Positions 35,855 through 43,477 of a DNA stretch of 64,000 nucleotides are shown here, one piece after another. Location of the stretch: the NCBI RefSeq assembly GCF_000821245.2, contig NZ_LN611425.1, positions 1,647,212-1,711,211 of the forward strand. The letters are read 5' to 3'. The notes beneath the pieces were generated by a model. That model was not told the DNA's origin. It saw nothing but the letters and a program-made list of their open reading frames with translations, and did not search any database. The first letter of the stretch is position 1. Each line of letters opens with the position of its first letter. Origin of the DNA: Virgibacillus senegalensis (GTDB taxonomy: Bacteria; Bacillota; Bacilli; Bacillales; Amphibacillaceae). A program made the translations under genes and the position numbers.

Positions 35855-36379
35855 ATGTCGAATCACAGTCTAAAGGATATCAACGAATGGATCACCAACG
35901 AGTTTGCCAAAACCGTAGAAATGTTCGGCCTTACCCCTTCAGAGGCACGGTTGTTTGCGATTTTATATCTGGAAGGTGTTCCAATGACATTGGATGAAAT
36001 GAGTGAAGCATTGGGGAAAAGTAAAACATCCATGAGTACCGGTATCCGGACCCTGTTAGAATTAAATTTAGTCGAGCGTGTATGGAAAAAAGGAGAGCGA
36101 AAAGATTTTTACCGAGCGGATGAAAACCTATACAAGAAATTCATGTCTGCTTTCATTTATAAATGGGTTGATGCCGCCAACCGACAAAGGCAATCGTTGG
36201 AGCAAATCGGATTCAAACTTGCCCAAGGGAACTACTCGTTCTCAGCAGAACCCGAAGAAATCGATGAATTGAACAACCGACTGGATGATATGATAGCGTT
36301 TCACCAGCTGCTGGAGAATGCATTTTTGAAAATAAAGCCGGCCGCTTCAACTCCGATTGATCAGAAACGTAACCATTAA
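35855..36379 (+). CDS. GbsR/OpcR-family transcriptional regulator
   Basis: A 174-residue MarR-like winged-helix protein of the GbsR group. The DNA-binding part is FGLTPSEARLFAILYLEG followed by MTLDEMSEALGKSKTSMSTG. It ends in a long helical dimerisation part. GbsR proteins repress choline or glycine-betaine uptake genes; the divergent opuA operon makes this its likely target. The ATG at 35855 has GAGGGAGG upstream. Its stop overlaps the convergent yhaI stop through the shared bases TTAA. A second paralogue lies at 42.9-43.4 kb. Confidence 0.88.
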   Translation: MSNHSLKDINEWITNEFAKTVEMFGLTPSEARLFAILYLEGVPMTLDEMSEALGKSKTSMSTGIRTLLELNLVERVWKKGERKDFYRADENLYKKFMSAFIYKWVDAANRQRQSLEQIGFKLAQGNYSFSAEPEEIDELNNRLDDMIAFHQLLENAFLKIKPAASTPIDQKRNH

Positions 36380-36714
36380 GTATCTCTCAAGACAGGTAGT
36401 TTCAAGAATGCATCCATCAGGGAAGGATAATATCCTTCCTTTCTTAATGCTTCTATCGTCTGTTTCGGCTCCAGCTTAAAGTGGAGCATCCCGACAAACT
36501 TTATCAATAAGGGAGTTACATCAAGAAAGCCTTCTTCTGTCTGGGTCAGAAATTCTTGATAGAGGCAATCAATCCACTCCATAAGCCTGCTGTATTCTTC
36601 CTGAGTCAGTTCTTTTTCTATAATTAGTTTTGTAAAAGGATATTGATCAATTTCCTTGATTTTCAAAAGCAAGTGAAGATGAAAGTTGATTGTTTCATTT
36701 CTATCGATGCCCAT
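36376..36714 (-). CDS. yhaI: DUF1878 protein YhaI
   Basis: A 112-residue, mainly helical protein of the DUF1878 (YhaI) family: INFHLHLLLKIKEIDQYPFT, then LIIEKELTQEEYSRL, and the end IEALRKEGYYPSLMDAF. The function is unknown. In B. subtilis it lies next to scoC (hpr) and prsA; scoC is not present at this place. AGGAGGGGG lies upstream of the ATG. It converges on the GbsR-type gene with a 4-bp overlap. Confidence 0.85.
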   Translation of the reverse strand: MGIDRNETINFHLHLLLKIKEIDQYPFTKLIIEKELTQEEYSRLMEWIDCLYQEFLTQTEEGFLDVTPLLIKFVGMLHFKLEPKQTIEALRKEGYYPSLMDAFLKLPVLRDT

Positions 36715-36888
36715 ACATTTCCCCCTCCTGCCCCATATTGTTATTATATACTATTCAGCCTTGAGCAAAAATCAAAATAAACAGAAGCTGACAAGATTCA
36801 CAACTTGCTAAAAACCCTATCATGACGGGCCTTATGTTACCATAAAGATTTCTGATTATAAAATAATATTTTTTTTCACGAAAAGCTA

Positions 36889-36917
36889 TTGATTTTTCCC
36901 AGGAAACATACTATTAT
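36889..36917 (+). promoter_or_regulatory. Promoter of the DUF3267 gene
   Basis: TTGATT (36889-36894) and TATTAT (36912-36917) are 17 bp apart. The transcript leader (36928-36969) can fold: CAAGGC pairs with GCCTTG around an inner ACAC/GTGT stem, ending next to the ribosome site GTAAAGGGGG. Confidence 0.6.
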
Positions 36918-36985
36918 TCCTTGAGGGCAAGGCGGCAATACCGTCTCACACAACCGTGTAACAGCCTTGTAAAGGGGGATGCAAA

Positions 36986-37519
36986 ATGAATTGCTGGAAA
37001 ACTATCAATCTATACAAAGAATTCGGCATCAATCGCATTTATATATTATCCATGCTTTCAGGTATGATGGCATTCATTTTCTTTTATTTAATTTTTTCCA
37101 TGATCCATGAAACTGGAACTGTAAAGGATCAAGGAATAATCCCTTTGATAGTCGGATTGATTTTTCTACCGACTATTCATAAACTTACACATATTTTACC
37201 ATTAATCATGACAAACAAACGAGTGAAAATTAAATGGAAAATGAAAATGGGGCTGTTTCCGACATTTTCATTCCGCACAAGGTCAAAAATGTCAAAAACG
37301 ACTTCGCTAATCATTTTACTTGCACCAGCATTATTGGTAACCGTAGCTGGTCTGGTTTCAAGCTATGTATTTATGAGCTATTATGTCTATTTTTTATTAT
37401 TCTTGTCTGTGAATATCGGCCTTTGTTTTACTGATTTCTTGTATGCCAGTTACGTTGTCAAAGCGCCGAGAAAATGTATCATTGAAAACGCGAAAGATGG
37501 TTATGACATCTTAATATAA
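36986..37519 (+). CDS. DUF3267 membrane protein with an altered zincin motif
   Basis: A 177-residue protein with four hydrophobic segments, starting MNCWKTINLYKEFGINRIYI. The layout fits DUF3267, a predicted membrane zincin family in which an HExxH motif sits at the start of a helix. Here the motif reads HKLTH (in TIHKLTHILPLI): the catalytic Glu is Lys. The protein is thus probably not a peptidase, or the family call is loose. AAAGGGGG lies upstream, and a terminator follows. It holds the place of B. subtilis yhaJ near prsA. Confidence 0.7.
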   Translation: MNCWKTINLYKEFGINRIYILSMLSGMMAFIFFYLIFSMIHETGTVKDQGIIPLIVGLIFLPTIHKLTHILPLIMTNKRVKIKWKMKMGLFPTFSFRTRSKMSKTTSLIILLAPALLVTVAGLVSSYVFMSYYVYFLLFLSVNIGLCFTDFLYASYVVKAPRKCIIENAKDGYDILI

Positions 37520-37522
37520 AGC

Positions 37523-37556
37523 AAACAGCATTCTGATAAAAGGATGCTGTTTTTTG
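37523..37556 (+). terminator. Terminator of the DUF3267 gene
   Basis: AAACAGCAT and ATGCTGTTT flank the loop and are followed by a T-run. Confidence 0.85.
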
Positions 37557-37579
37557 TGCTCTATACTGTAGTGATGTGA

Positions 37580-37760
37580 GTGTGTACAGCGTGGAAAAAT
37601 ATACCAATTAACGGGCGATCGAGACCCCATCTCGGCTTTGCGAAGAGGCTCGGGCATTCATCCGCTGGCAAAGAGTTTATTTCCTCTCCGTCCTGAGTAA
37701 AATCACTATTTATCGGGTAAAGTCTTTCCGCAATTTGCGGGCTAACACTTTTTACAGAGA
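37580..37760. repeat. Intergenic repeat, family B, copy 1
   Basis: Read on the reverse strand, this contains GAGGAAATAAACTCTTTGCC, then CCCGAGCCTCTTCGCAAAGC and GGGGTCTCGATCGCC. A near-copy in the other orientation lies at 39.5 kb. The 73-residue reverse ORF over it is the repeat read as protein. Nothing else supports a gene in 37557-37917 apart from the start region of the next gene. Confidence 0.7.
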
Positions 37761-37917
37761 ACCTCGTTTTCTTAATGAGCAAGCCAAGCCTCTTGTTTCC
37801 ATTTGTTTTTCATCCAAAAACAGGAACTTGCTAGTTTATCAATTTCTGTAGGGTATAGCTGTTCAACCAGGATAAATTTTGATAAAGTATGTATAGGTGT
37901 AAAGGAGGTCATAAGGT

Positions 37918-38097
37918 ATGCCAGTCTTTTTTGCTATTTTCGCTTTGTTCGTGCTATTTTTATTTAATTCTTTAACCCATAAACTTGTAGTAAGAACAGA
38001 AATGTCCCAAGAACGACAGCCAAATGTATTCAGAACCATCAATATATTGATAACCATCTTGTTGATCTCTTCTTATGTAGAGGTATTGTTCACGTAA
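37918..38097 (+). CDS. Small single-pass or hairpin membrane protein (59 aa)
   Basis: An ATG with a very good ribosome site (AAAGGAGG) opens a 59-residue frame ending TAA at 38095-38097. It has two hydrophobic stretches: MPVFFAIFALFVLFLFNSL and the last about 17 residues (INILITILLISSYVEVLF), with a short charged linker (KLVVRTEMSQERQPN). I do not recognise a family. A terminator follows. The ribosome site and the two-helix layout make it a likely real gene. Confidence 0.65.
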   Translation: MPVFFAIFALFVLFLFNSLTHKLVVRTEMSQERQPNVFRTINILITILLISSYVEVLFT

Positions 38098-38130
38098 CGA
38101 GAAAATAACGCAATGAACGAGTGGTAATCA

Positions 38131-38174
38131 AAAAGGGATGACCATTTGCCAAAGCAGATGGTCATCCCTTTTTA
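38131..38174. terminator. Terminator between the 59-aa gene and the YjcZ-like gene
   Basis: AAAGGGATGACCAT and ATGGTCATCCCTTT form a strong stem with A- and T-runs on both sides, so it can serve both converging genes. Confidence 0.9.
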
Positions 38175-38206
38175 CGATCGGAAAAACGAGTTTTATTCTG
38201 TTTTGC

Positions 38207-38290
38207 TTACAGCCACGCTGCTCCGACAATAATCAACAAAATGAACAATACAACAATCAACGCAAAACCGCTTCCGTACCCTGCGCCCAT
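38207..38290 (-). CDS. YjcZ-family sporulation miniprotein
   Basis: A 27-residue protein: MGAGYGSGFALIVVLFILLI and the end IVGAAWL. The Gly/Tyr-rich start followed by FALIVVLFILLIIVGAA is the hallmark of the YjcZ family of very small spore-associated membrane peptides. AAAGGGGGTG lies 6 bp before the ATG. It is far too short for automatic callers. It lies upstream of, and divergent from, prsA. Confidence 0.9.
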   Translation of the reverse strand: MGAGYGSGFALIVVLFILLIIVGAAWL

Positions 38291-38488
38291 CTATAACACC
38301 CCCTTTATGCCTTTTGCTTCATCCTATGCAGCAGGGGCGCCAAATGGATAGGCTTGTGCCCGAAATTTAGGAAAAAGTGTGTAATTATCGGAATAGACTA
38401 TTTTTTTCACTGCTAAATGTGTTATATTATTTCAAGAGCTTGTCAAAGCTTGTACGAAAAGTTTTTGGAGAGTAGGAGTGTTTATATA

Positions 38489-39436
38489 ATGAAAAAAATC
38501 GCACTATCGGCATCCTTGGCAGTCGGAATCCTGGCTCTGTCCGCTTGTTCTTCGGATGACCCGGAAACAGTCGTCGAGACTGACTCAGGAAACGTCAGCA
38601 AAGAAGAATTTTACCAGGAGTTAAAGGATCAGAATGGTGAAACCGTCCTACAACAGCTGGTAATGAAGAAAGTCCTTGAAGGTAACTACGAGGTAGATGA
38701 TGACCAAGTACAAGAGGAATTGGATTCATTAAAAGAACAATACGGAGACCAATTTGATATGGTTCTTCAACAAAGTGGATTCTCTGATGAGGACGAATTC
38801 AAAGAGGTACTTCGTTTAAATATGCTGCAAGAACAAGCAGTTACCGAAGATATTGAGGTTTCTGACGAAGAAATTGAACAACGATACGAAAACATGAAAA
38901 CAGATTTAGAGGCAAGACACATTCTTGTCGGAGATGAAGAAACAGCTAATGAAGTAAAACAAAAACTGGATGACGGCGGGGATTTTGCCGAACTGGCGAA
39001 AGAATACTCTACAGATCCTGGTTCTAAGGAAAATGGTGGAGAACTTGGTACGTTTGGTGTAGGTGACATGGTACCAGAATTTGAAGAAGCTGCCTACAAC
39101 TTGGAAGTGGATGAAATCAGCGAGCCTGTTCAAACCTCCAATGGCTGGCACATTATTCAAGTAACCGATCGTAAAGATGCTGAGGAAGAAGTCGAGCCGC
39201 TTGAAGATATCCGTGATCAAATCCGCCGAGACATCGCTTCAACTAAAGTAGAGGATGCAGCTGCACAAGAAAAAATACAGCAATTAATGGAAGATGCGAA
39301 CATCGATGTGAAAATTGATGATTTCGAAGATCTATTTGAAACACCAGAACCAGCTGATCCCGGTAATGCAGAGGATGGAGTCACGGAAGAAAATCCAGGT
39401 GCAGAACAGGATAATTCCAACGATTCAGAAGAATAA
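38489..39436 (+). CDS. prsA: Foldase lipoprotein PrsA
   Basis: A 315-residue lipoprotein foldase that helps secreted proteins fold at the outer face of the membrane. The lipobox is LALSAC (Cys at residue 20). A parvulin-type peptidyl-prolyl isomerase domain (about 135-225) has ARHILVGDEETANEVKQKL, FAELAKEYSTDPGS and GTFGVGDMVPEFEEAAYN. The C-terminal tail is extremely acidic (DPGNAEDGVTEENPGAEQ), which fits a salt-tolerant host. The ATG at 38489 has GTAGGAG upstream; the reading from 38417 is not likely. A terminator follows. Confidence 0.95.
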   Translation: MKKIALSASLAVGILALSACSSDDPETVVETDSGNVSKEEFYQELKDQNGETVLQQLVMKKVLEGNYEVDDDQVQEELDSLKEQYGDQFDMVLQQSGFSDEDEFKEVLRLNMLQEQAVTEDIEVSDEEIEQRYENMKTDLEARHILVGDEETANEVKQKLDDGGDFAELAKEYSTDPGSKENGGELGTFGVGDMVPEFEEAAYNLEVDEISEPVQTSNGWHIIQVTDRKDAEEEVEPLEDIRDQIRRDIASTKVEDAAAQEKIQQLMEDANIDVKIDDFEDLFETPEPADPGNAEDGVTEENPGAEQDNSNDSEE

Positions 39437-39441
39437 TGGCC

Positions 39442-39470
39442 AAAAAGCCCGGATGTTATCCGGGCTTTTT
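39442..39470 (+). terminator. Terminator of prsA
   Basis: AAAAAGCCCGGAT and ATCCGGGCTTTTT form a perfect hairpin with a 3-bp loop. Confidence 0.9.
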
Positions 39471-39499
39471 CTATTTGGTAAAAGGCTGTAAGACTCAAC

Positions 39500-39658
39500 C
39501 AGAAAAAAGCGATTTCACTCTAGCCGAAGAGGAAATAAACTCTCTTTCCGCAGACGAACGCCCGAGCCTCCACGCAAAATCCGCTGTGGGGTCTCGGTCG
39601 CCAGTTTATCCGCAGGGGTCTCGCTTATTTCCTCTGCTACGCTATTTTACTCCAAGAT
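39500..39658. repeat. Intergenic repeat, family B, copy 2
   Basis: GAGGAAATAAACTCTCTTTC, CCCGAGCCTCCACGCAAAAT and GGGGTCTCGGTCGCC match copy 1 at 37.6 kb in inverted orientation. The end GGGTCTCGCTTATTTCCTCT is a partial inverted match of the start, so the element can fold on itself. No gene is supported in 39437-39762. Confidence 0.7.
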
Positions 39659-39700
39659 AACGGTTAGTGGATTGTAAAATCACACCCTTGGTTTACAAAT

Positions 39701-39735
39701 AAAAGGCGCCAATCGAAATCGGTTGGCGCCTTTTT
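39701..39735. terminator. Terminator of yhaL
   Basis: AAAAGGCGCCAA and TTGGCGCCTTTT form the stem; A- and T-runs make it usable in both directions. Confidence 0.85.
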
Positions 39736-39762
39736 CTGCACATTTGCCTGCTCTTTTTCATC

Positions 39763-39978
39763 TTACACAGAAGTCATTTGTTTTTGCTCTGTTTCTGACT
39801 CATTCCCTTGTCGCTGGCTGCGTTCATCTTGTATCCGGTCCATGTATACTTTCCCTTCCCGCTCAATAAATTGCATTTCCAGCCTTTTTTCTGCTCTGAC
39901 AGCTCTGAAAGCCATATATCCACTGAAAAAAATAAATAAAATAAACATGTAAACCCACCAAGGAATCCCTAGTATCAT
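39763..39978 (-). CDS. yhaL: Sporulation protein YhaL family
   Basis: A 71-residue protein with one N-terminal membrane helix (IPWWVYMFILFIFFSGYMAF) and a charged soluble tail with the family stretch FIEREGKVYMDRIQDERSQR. This matches the YhaL family, which is reported to be needed for normal sporulation. AGGAGGGC lies upstream. Position next to prsA is as in B. subtilis. Confidence 0.9.
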   Translation of the reverse strand: MILGIPWWVYMFILFIFFSGYMAFRAVRAEKRLEMQFIEREGKVYMDRIQDERSQRQGNESETEQKQMTSV

Positions 39979-40051
39979 TGCACAGCCCTCCTTGTCCCTA
40001 TTTGCTACTTAAAATATATGCAGGGACATTGTAAATATGACAGGCTGTTCG

Positions 40052-41323
40052 TTAATTCTTGGCTAATCCTGATTTGCCTTCCAGTTTCTTGAACATATAC
40101 CCATAGACAAAAGCACTCATGACAGCAAACAGCCCCAAGATGGCAAAGACAATAGGATAAGCGAGATAATTTGTCAATACTAAGCTTAATGGCGCTATTA
40201 ATTTGCCTACTGTAAACCGAAGACTTGCCGCCGAAAAGTATTGCCCGCGCATATTCTCGGGAGCAAGCTTGGCAACGAAGCTTTCCTGTATTCCGACTAC
40301 CATCAATTCTGCCAACGTAAACATAGCCATTGCAAAAATGAACATCCATATACTTTCGGTTAATCCGTATAGGACGATACCCCCAGCATAAAGTAGACTT
40401 GACGCTACAAAGACCCGCTTTTCCTTAAAGCGATTCATAATCCGGGTGATAAATACCGTAAACAAGGCGACAAGCAGCCCATTTTCAGCAAGAACCAAGG
40501 CAAATGCTTTTTCACCGGTGATGGTTAGTTGGAAATCACCCAGTTGAAACAAAGTCTGGTTGTCGATTACTTCACTAGTATAAACGGCTATTAAAATATC
40601 AAGCTGCATAAACGTCTGGGCCACGAGAACGCCTGCAATGATAAACAGTAAAAAATTCCTGTCCTTGGCAATGATACGGTAATCGCTCAATTCATCCCAA
40701 ACTGCCCTGTACCAACTGACCTTCGCTTCCTTCCGTCGTACCTTCAGGGCCACTGTTTCTCCGAGGAAACGTTGCAGAATCACTGTCAAACTACCTGTCA
40801 GAACTGCTCCGGCCAGCAGCATTTCAAAGCGGTAGCTGTAAAATAAGAAGCTGCCGATAATCGGACCGACAACGACGGCGATATTGATGGATGTATAAAA
40901 TACAGCAAAAACGGAGGCACGATGTTTTTCCGATACGACATCCGCTACCATCGCGTGAGATGCCGGCCAATACAACGCTCCCCATATCCCCAAGAGACTA
41001 AACGATACAAATGTCCATATGGGAGACTGGTACCAGGGGGAGTTGGCATAAGCGAATAAGAGGAACGTCATAAATTGACCAAATGAGGAGATGACCATCA
41101 TCCGCTTTCTGCCGAACCGATCGGCACAGTAGCCTCCTACCAAACTGGCTACCACAGAAAACGCCTGCGATAACACCAGTAGCCAACCCGCTTTGTCTTT
41201 ACCAAATGAACTTTCAAATAAAATCGTCATGAACGGGAAATACGACCAAAAAAGAAAATTAGTCGTCCCCTCGCCAAATAGACGTATTCTTAAATTGCGA
41301 TCCCAATCCTTCCACTTCATCAT
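40052..41323 (-). CDS. MFS transporter (drug-exporter type)
   Basis: A 423-residue major-facilitator protein with about 12 helices. Motif A in the loop after helix 2 is clear (GGYCADRFGRKRMMVIS). The region between the two six-helix halves contains EETVALKVRRKEAKVSWYR-like charged residues, and a polar loop follows helix 8. It resembles YttB/MdtH-like exporters. The start at 41323 or 41320 follows AGAGGCGA. It does not occur in this place in B. subtilis, so it is an insertion between yhaL and yhaM. Confidence 0.85.
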   Translation of the reverse strand: MMKWKDWDRNLRIRLFGEGTTNFLFWSYFPFMTILFESSFGKDKAGWLLVLSQAFSVVASLVGGYCADRFGRKRMMVISSFGQFMTFLLFAYANSPWYQSPIWTFVSFSLLGIWGALYWPASHAMVADVVSEKHRASVFAVFYTSINIAVVVGPIIGSFLFYSYRFEMLLAGAVLTGSLTVILQRFLGETVALKVRRKEAKVSWYRAVWDELSDYRIIAKDRNFLLFIIAGVLVAQTFMQLDILIAVYTSEVIDNQTLFQLGDFQLTITGEKAFALVLAENGLLVALFTVFITRIMNRFKEKRVFVASSLLYAGGIVLYGLTESIWMFIFAMAMFTLAELMVVGIQESFVAKLAPENMRGQYFSAASLRFTVGKLIAPLSLVLTNYLAYPIVFAILGLFAVMSAFVYGYMFKKLEGKSGLAKN

Positions 41324-41564
41324 CTTCGCCTCTGTTTCTATGTCAATTTCGTCAACAGCATTGCCAGTCTGTAATGGCTGGTTCCCTATCCGGCACTGAT
41401 TTTTACATTATATCAGAAACGCCACGCCAAAAAGCATGAAAAAACCAATTAATGGGGTGATATCAAAAATTATTATCCAGCTATGATACATTGCGTTACA
41501 ATGGAATAGAGTGATTTCCTTAATTAGTAGATACGAAAGTTTATAGATAAATGGAGTGATAGAT

Positions 41565-42794
41565 ATGTCCGAGCAAGCCAGCTACTTTTATGATTTTATT
41601 CCCATTGAATATGCAGTGGACCAATCAAAGCGGGAGCAAATCCTTGCTGAATTCCCTCCACCTGCTCTTCCGGACAGTAGTGAATACTTTGTACTGGACG
41701 ACCAAGCACCAGGAAGCATCGTCAAAACCCGGCTTCTGCTGAACGACTACCAGATTCAGCTGACCAAAACGAATAAACAGTTTTTAAAAATCCGTTTCAG
41801 TAATAATGCAGGGGCTATCAATGCCAAAATGTGGGACAATCAAGGCTCAGTCGAACTAAACCTGCCGCTCTTGGAGAAATTTGCTGTATTCGATGTGGAA
41901 GCGATGGTAGATGAATTCCGGGGCTTTAAATCGCTAACTATCCAGCGGCTTACTCCATGCGAAGCAGAGATTAACCCGTTTTCGCTCCTTCCATTTACCC
42001 AACAAAACATCGAGGAACTTTCGGTTGAGTTGTTTTGTTACATGGATGAATTGGAAGAACCCTATCGTAAGATCGCCCGTTCCGTCATGACCCGTTTTTG
42101 GGATCAGTTCCGGATCCGGCCTGCAGCTAAAGGATACCATCATAACTATTTGGGTGGATTACTGAAACATACGGTCGGATTGATGCGGTTCGCCCGATTT
42201 CTGCTAAAAAAAGAAGAGAATCACTACCAGGCAGCAATGAAGCTGATTAATGTAGTGGAAAAGGCGTACAAAAATGAGCTATGGTCGCAATTCAAATCGG
42301 ACAATAGTCAGGCGCAGCTCGTTTGGAAGGATACAATCGACCATTTGTACCGCCAGCTTCAAGGAATGATGGAACATAAAGAAAAACAACCGGATTATGA
42401 TATCATCATGACTAGTATTCTGTTTCATGATATCGGCAAACTGCTTGAATACGATCATGCCGGCAAAACATTCGATACCTTTCAATTTCTTTTCCCTTCA
42501 GCGGAACGGCCGGATCAGACCGAGCGGAAACAAGCCGGAATTACCATGGATCCTTTAGGAGTAATGGTCGGACATATTCCGTATGGGGTCCTGTTATTAA
42601 ACAAAATCATGGAAACCGAAAATATTTCCTTATCCATGGAAGCCGTCCATCAAATGGCCCACTGTATCTTGTGCCATCACGGTCTTCCAGAGTGGGGGGC
42701 TTGTATTCAAAAACCACAAACAATAGAGGGGTATATCATCCATTTTGTCGATTATCTGGACAGCCGTTACGAAAATAGTGAAACCGTAAAATAG
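41565..42794 (+). CDS. yhaM: YhaM-type 3'-5' exoribonuclease, long variant
   Basis: A 409-residue protein with an N-terminal OB-like part (about 50-125; LKIRFSNNAGAINAKMWDNQ) and an HD domain. The HD domain has YHHNYLGGLLKHTVGLMRFA, SILFHDIGKLLEYDHAG and a C-terminal HHGLPEWGACIQKPQTIEGY ending in FVDYLDSRY. That layout is YhaM, a 3'-5' exonuclease. YhaM usually has about 315 residues; the extra length comes from a longer N-terminus and an about 60-residue helical insert between the first His cluster and the HD pair. The ATG at 41565 has GGAGTG upstream. It is encoded opposite to yhaN, not after it. Confidence 0.8.
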   Translation: MSEQASYFYDFIPIEYAVDQSKREQILAEFPPPALPDSSEYFVLDDQAPGSIVKTRLLLNDYQIQLTKTNKQFLKIRFSNNAGAINAKMWDNQGSVELNLPLLEKFAVFDVEAMVDEFRGFKSLTIQRLTPCEAEINPFSLLPFTQQNIEELSVELFCYMDELEEPYRKIARSVMTRFWDQFRIRPAAKGYHHNYLGGLLKHTVGLMRFARFLLKKEENHYQAAMKLINVVEKAYKNELWSQFKSDNSQAQLVWKDTIDHLYRQLQGMMEHKEKQPDYDIIMTSILFHDIGKLLEYDHAGKTFDTFQFLFPSAERPDQTERKQAGITMDPLGVMVGHIPYGVLLLNKIMETENISLSMEAVHQMAHCILCHHGLPEWGACIQKPQTIEGYIIHFVDYLDSRYENSETVK

Positions 42795-42826
42795 TAACTT
42801 TACGTAAAACCAACATCGTCCCAATC

Positions 42827-42862
42827 AAAAAGTCCTTGCCGGATAACCGGCAAGGACTTTTT
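42827..42862. terminator. Shared terminator of yhaM and the second GbsR-type gene
   Basis: AAAAAGTCCTTGCCGG and CCGGCAAGGACTTTTT form a perfect hairpin with a 4-bp loop, with A- and T-runs on both sides. Confidence 0.9.
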
Positions 42863-42869
42863 GTAAACA

Positions 42870-43424
42870 TCACGGTTCCAGATGCTTCGGGACATATTTA
42901 AATATCTCTCCCGACTCGACAACCTGGATAAATTTCATCAGCCAGCGATAATAGTTTTGGGCATATTTCAACCTGTCTATATCGCCAGCAATTTTCTCTT
43001 TAAGCTGAACGTCTTCTGTCTGGTCATGAAGCTGCATCAACTCATGGATTGCTTCTTCTGCTTCCTCTATGTTTGTTTCTGTATGATGACGCCATCTGTT
43101 ACCGAACAAGGAAGTGAAGGATTTATACCAATCCTCCTCTGATTTATACAAATCCTTCCTTACCCCTTTTTTATAAGCAGGTTCTACCATTTTCATCTCA
43201 GCTAAAGCTCGGACTCCTGTCGACATGCTTGTCTTACTCATTTCCAGCGCGTCACGCATATCATCAAGTGTCATCGGCTCTTCCGCAAAATACAATGCAC
43301 CATATAGACGTCCTACAGATGAAGTAATCCCATAAAGATTCATATTTTTTGCGATCACTTGGATAAACTTTTCAATGGTTTCTTCATACTCAGACCATTC
43401 GCTTGAGTTATCACTATTTGGCAA
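42870..43424 (-). CDS. GbsR/OpcR-family transcriptional regulator, second copy
   Basis: A 184-residue winged-helix regulator of the GbsR group. The core NLYGITSSVGRLYGALYFAE and MTLDDMRDALEMSKTSMSTG closely resembles the first copy at 35.9 kb. A long C-terminal helical part (EEAIHELMQLHDQTEDVQLK) follows. I start at a TTG at 43424 (MPNSDNSSEWSEYEE) because GGAGGG is 7 bp upstream; the TTG at 43439 would place that site inside the gene. No transport or choline genes adjoin it, so its target is unclear. Confidence 0.85.
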   Translation of the reverse strand: MPNSDNSSEWSEYEETIEKFIQVIAKNMNLYGITSSVGRLYGALYFAEEPMTLDDMRDALEMSKTSMSTGVRALAEMKMVEPAYKKGVRKDLYKSEEDWYKSFTSLFGNRWRHHTETNIEEAEEAIHELMQLHDQTEDVQLKEKIAGDIDRLKYAQNYYRWLMKFIQVVESGEIFKYVPKHLEP

Positions 43425-43477
43425 TGGAATACCCTCCAACCATTTTATCTTCAGTTATTTTATCATTCCTTTACCGA

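Noticed and set aside
37561..37782. 73-residue reverse ORF
   Set aside because: It is the protein reading of a repeat; the copy at 39.5 kb gives a similar peptide (SDFT, EEINSL, ADE-PSL) in a different context.
37863..38057. 64-residue reverse ORF (MVINILMVLNTFGC)
   Set aside because: It is opposite the 59-residue forward gene, which has the good ribosome site.
40052..41323. MFS gene at 40-41 kb as part of a transferred island
   Set aside because: It interrupts the usual yhaL-yhaM order but shows no flanking repeats, integrase or odd base composition that I can see by eye.
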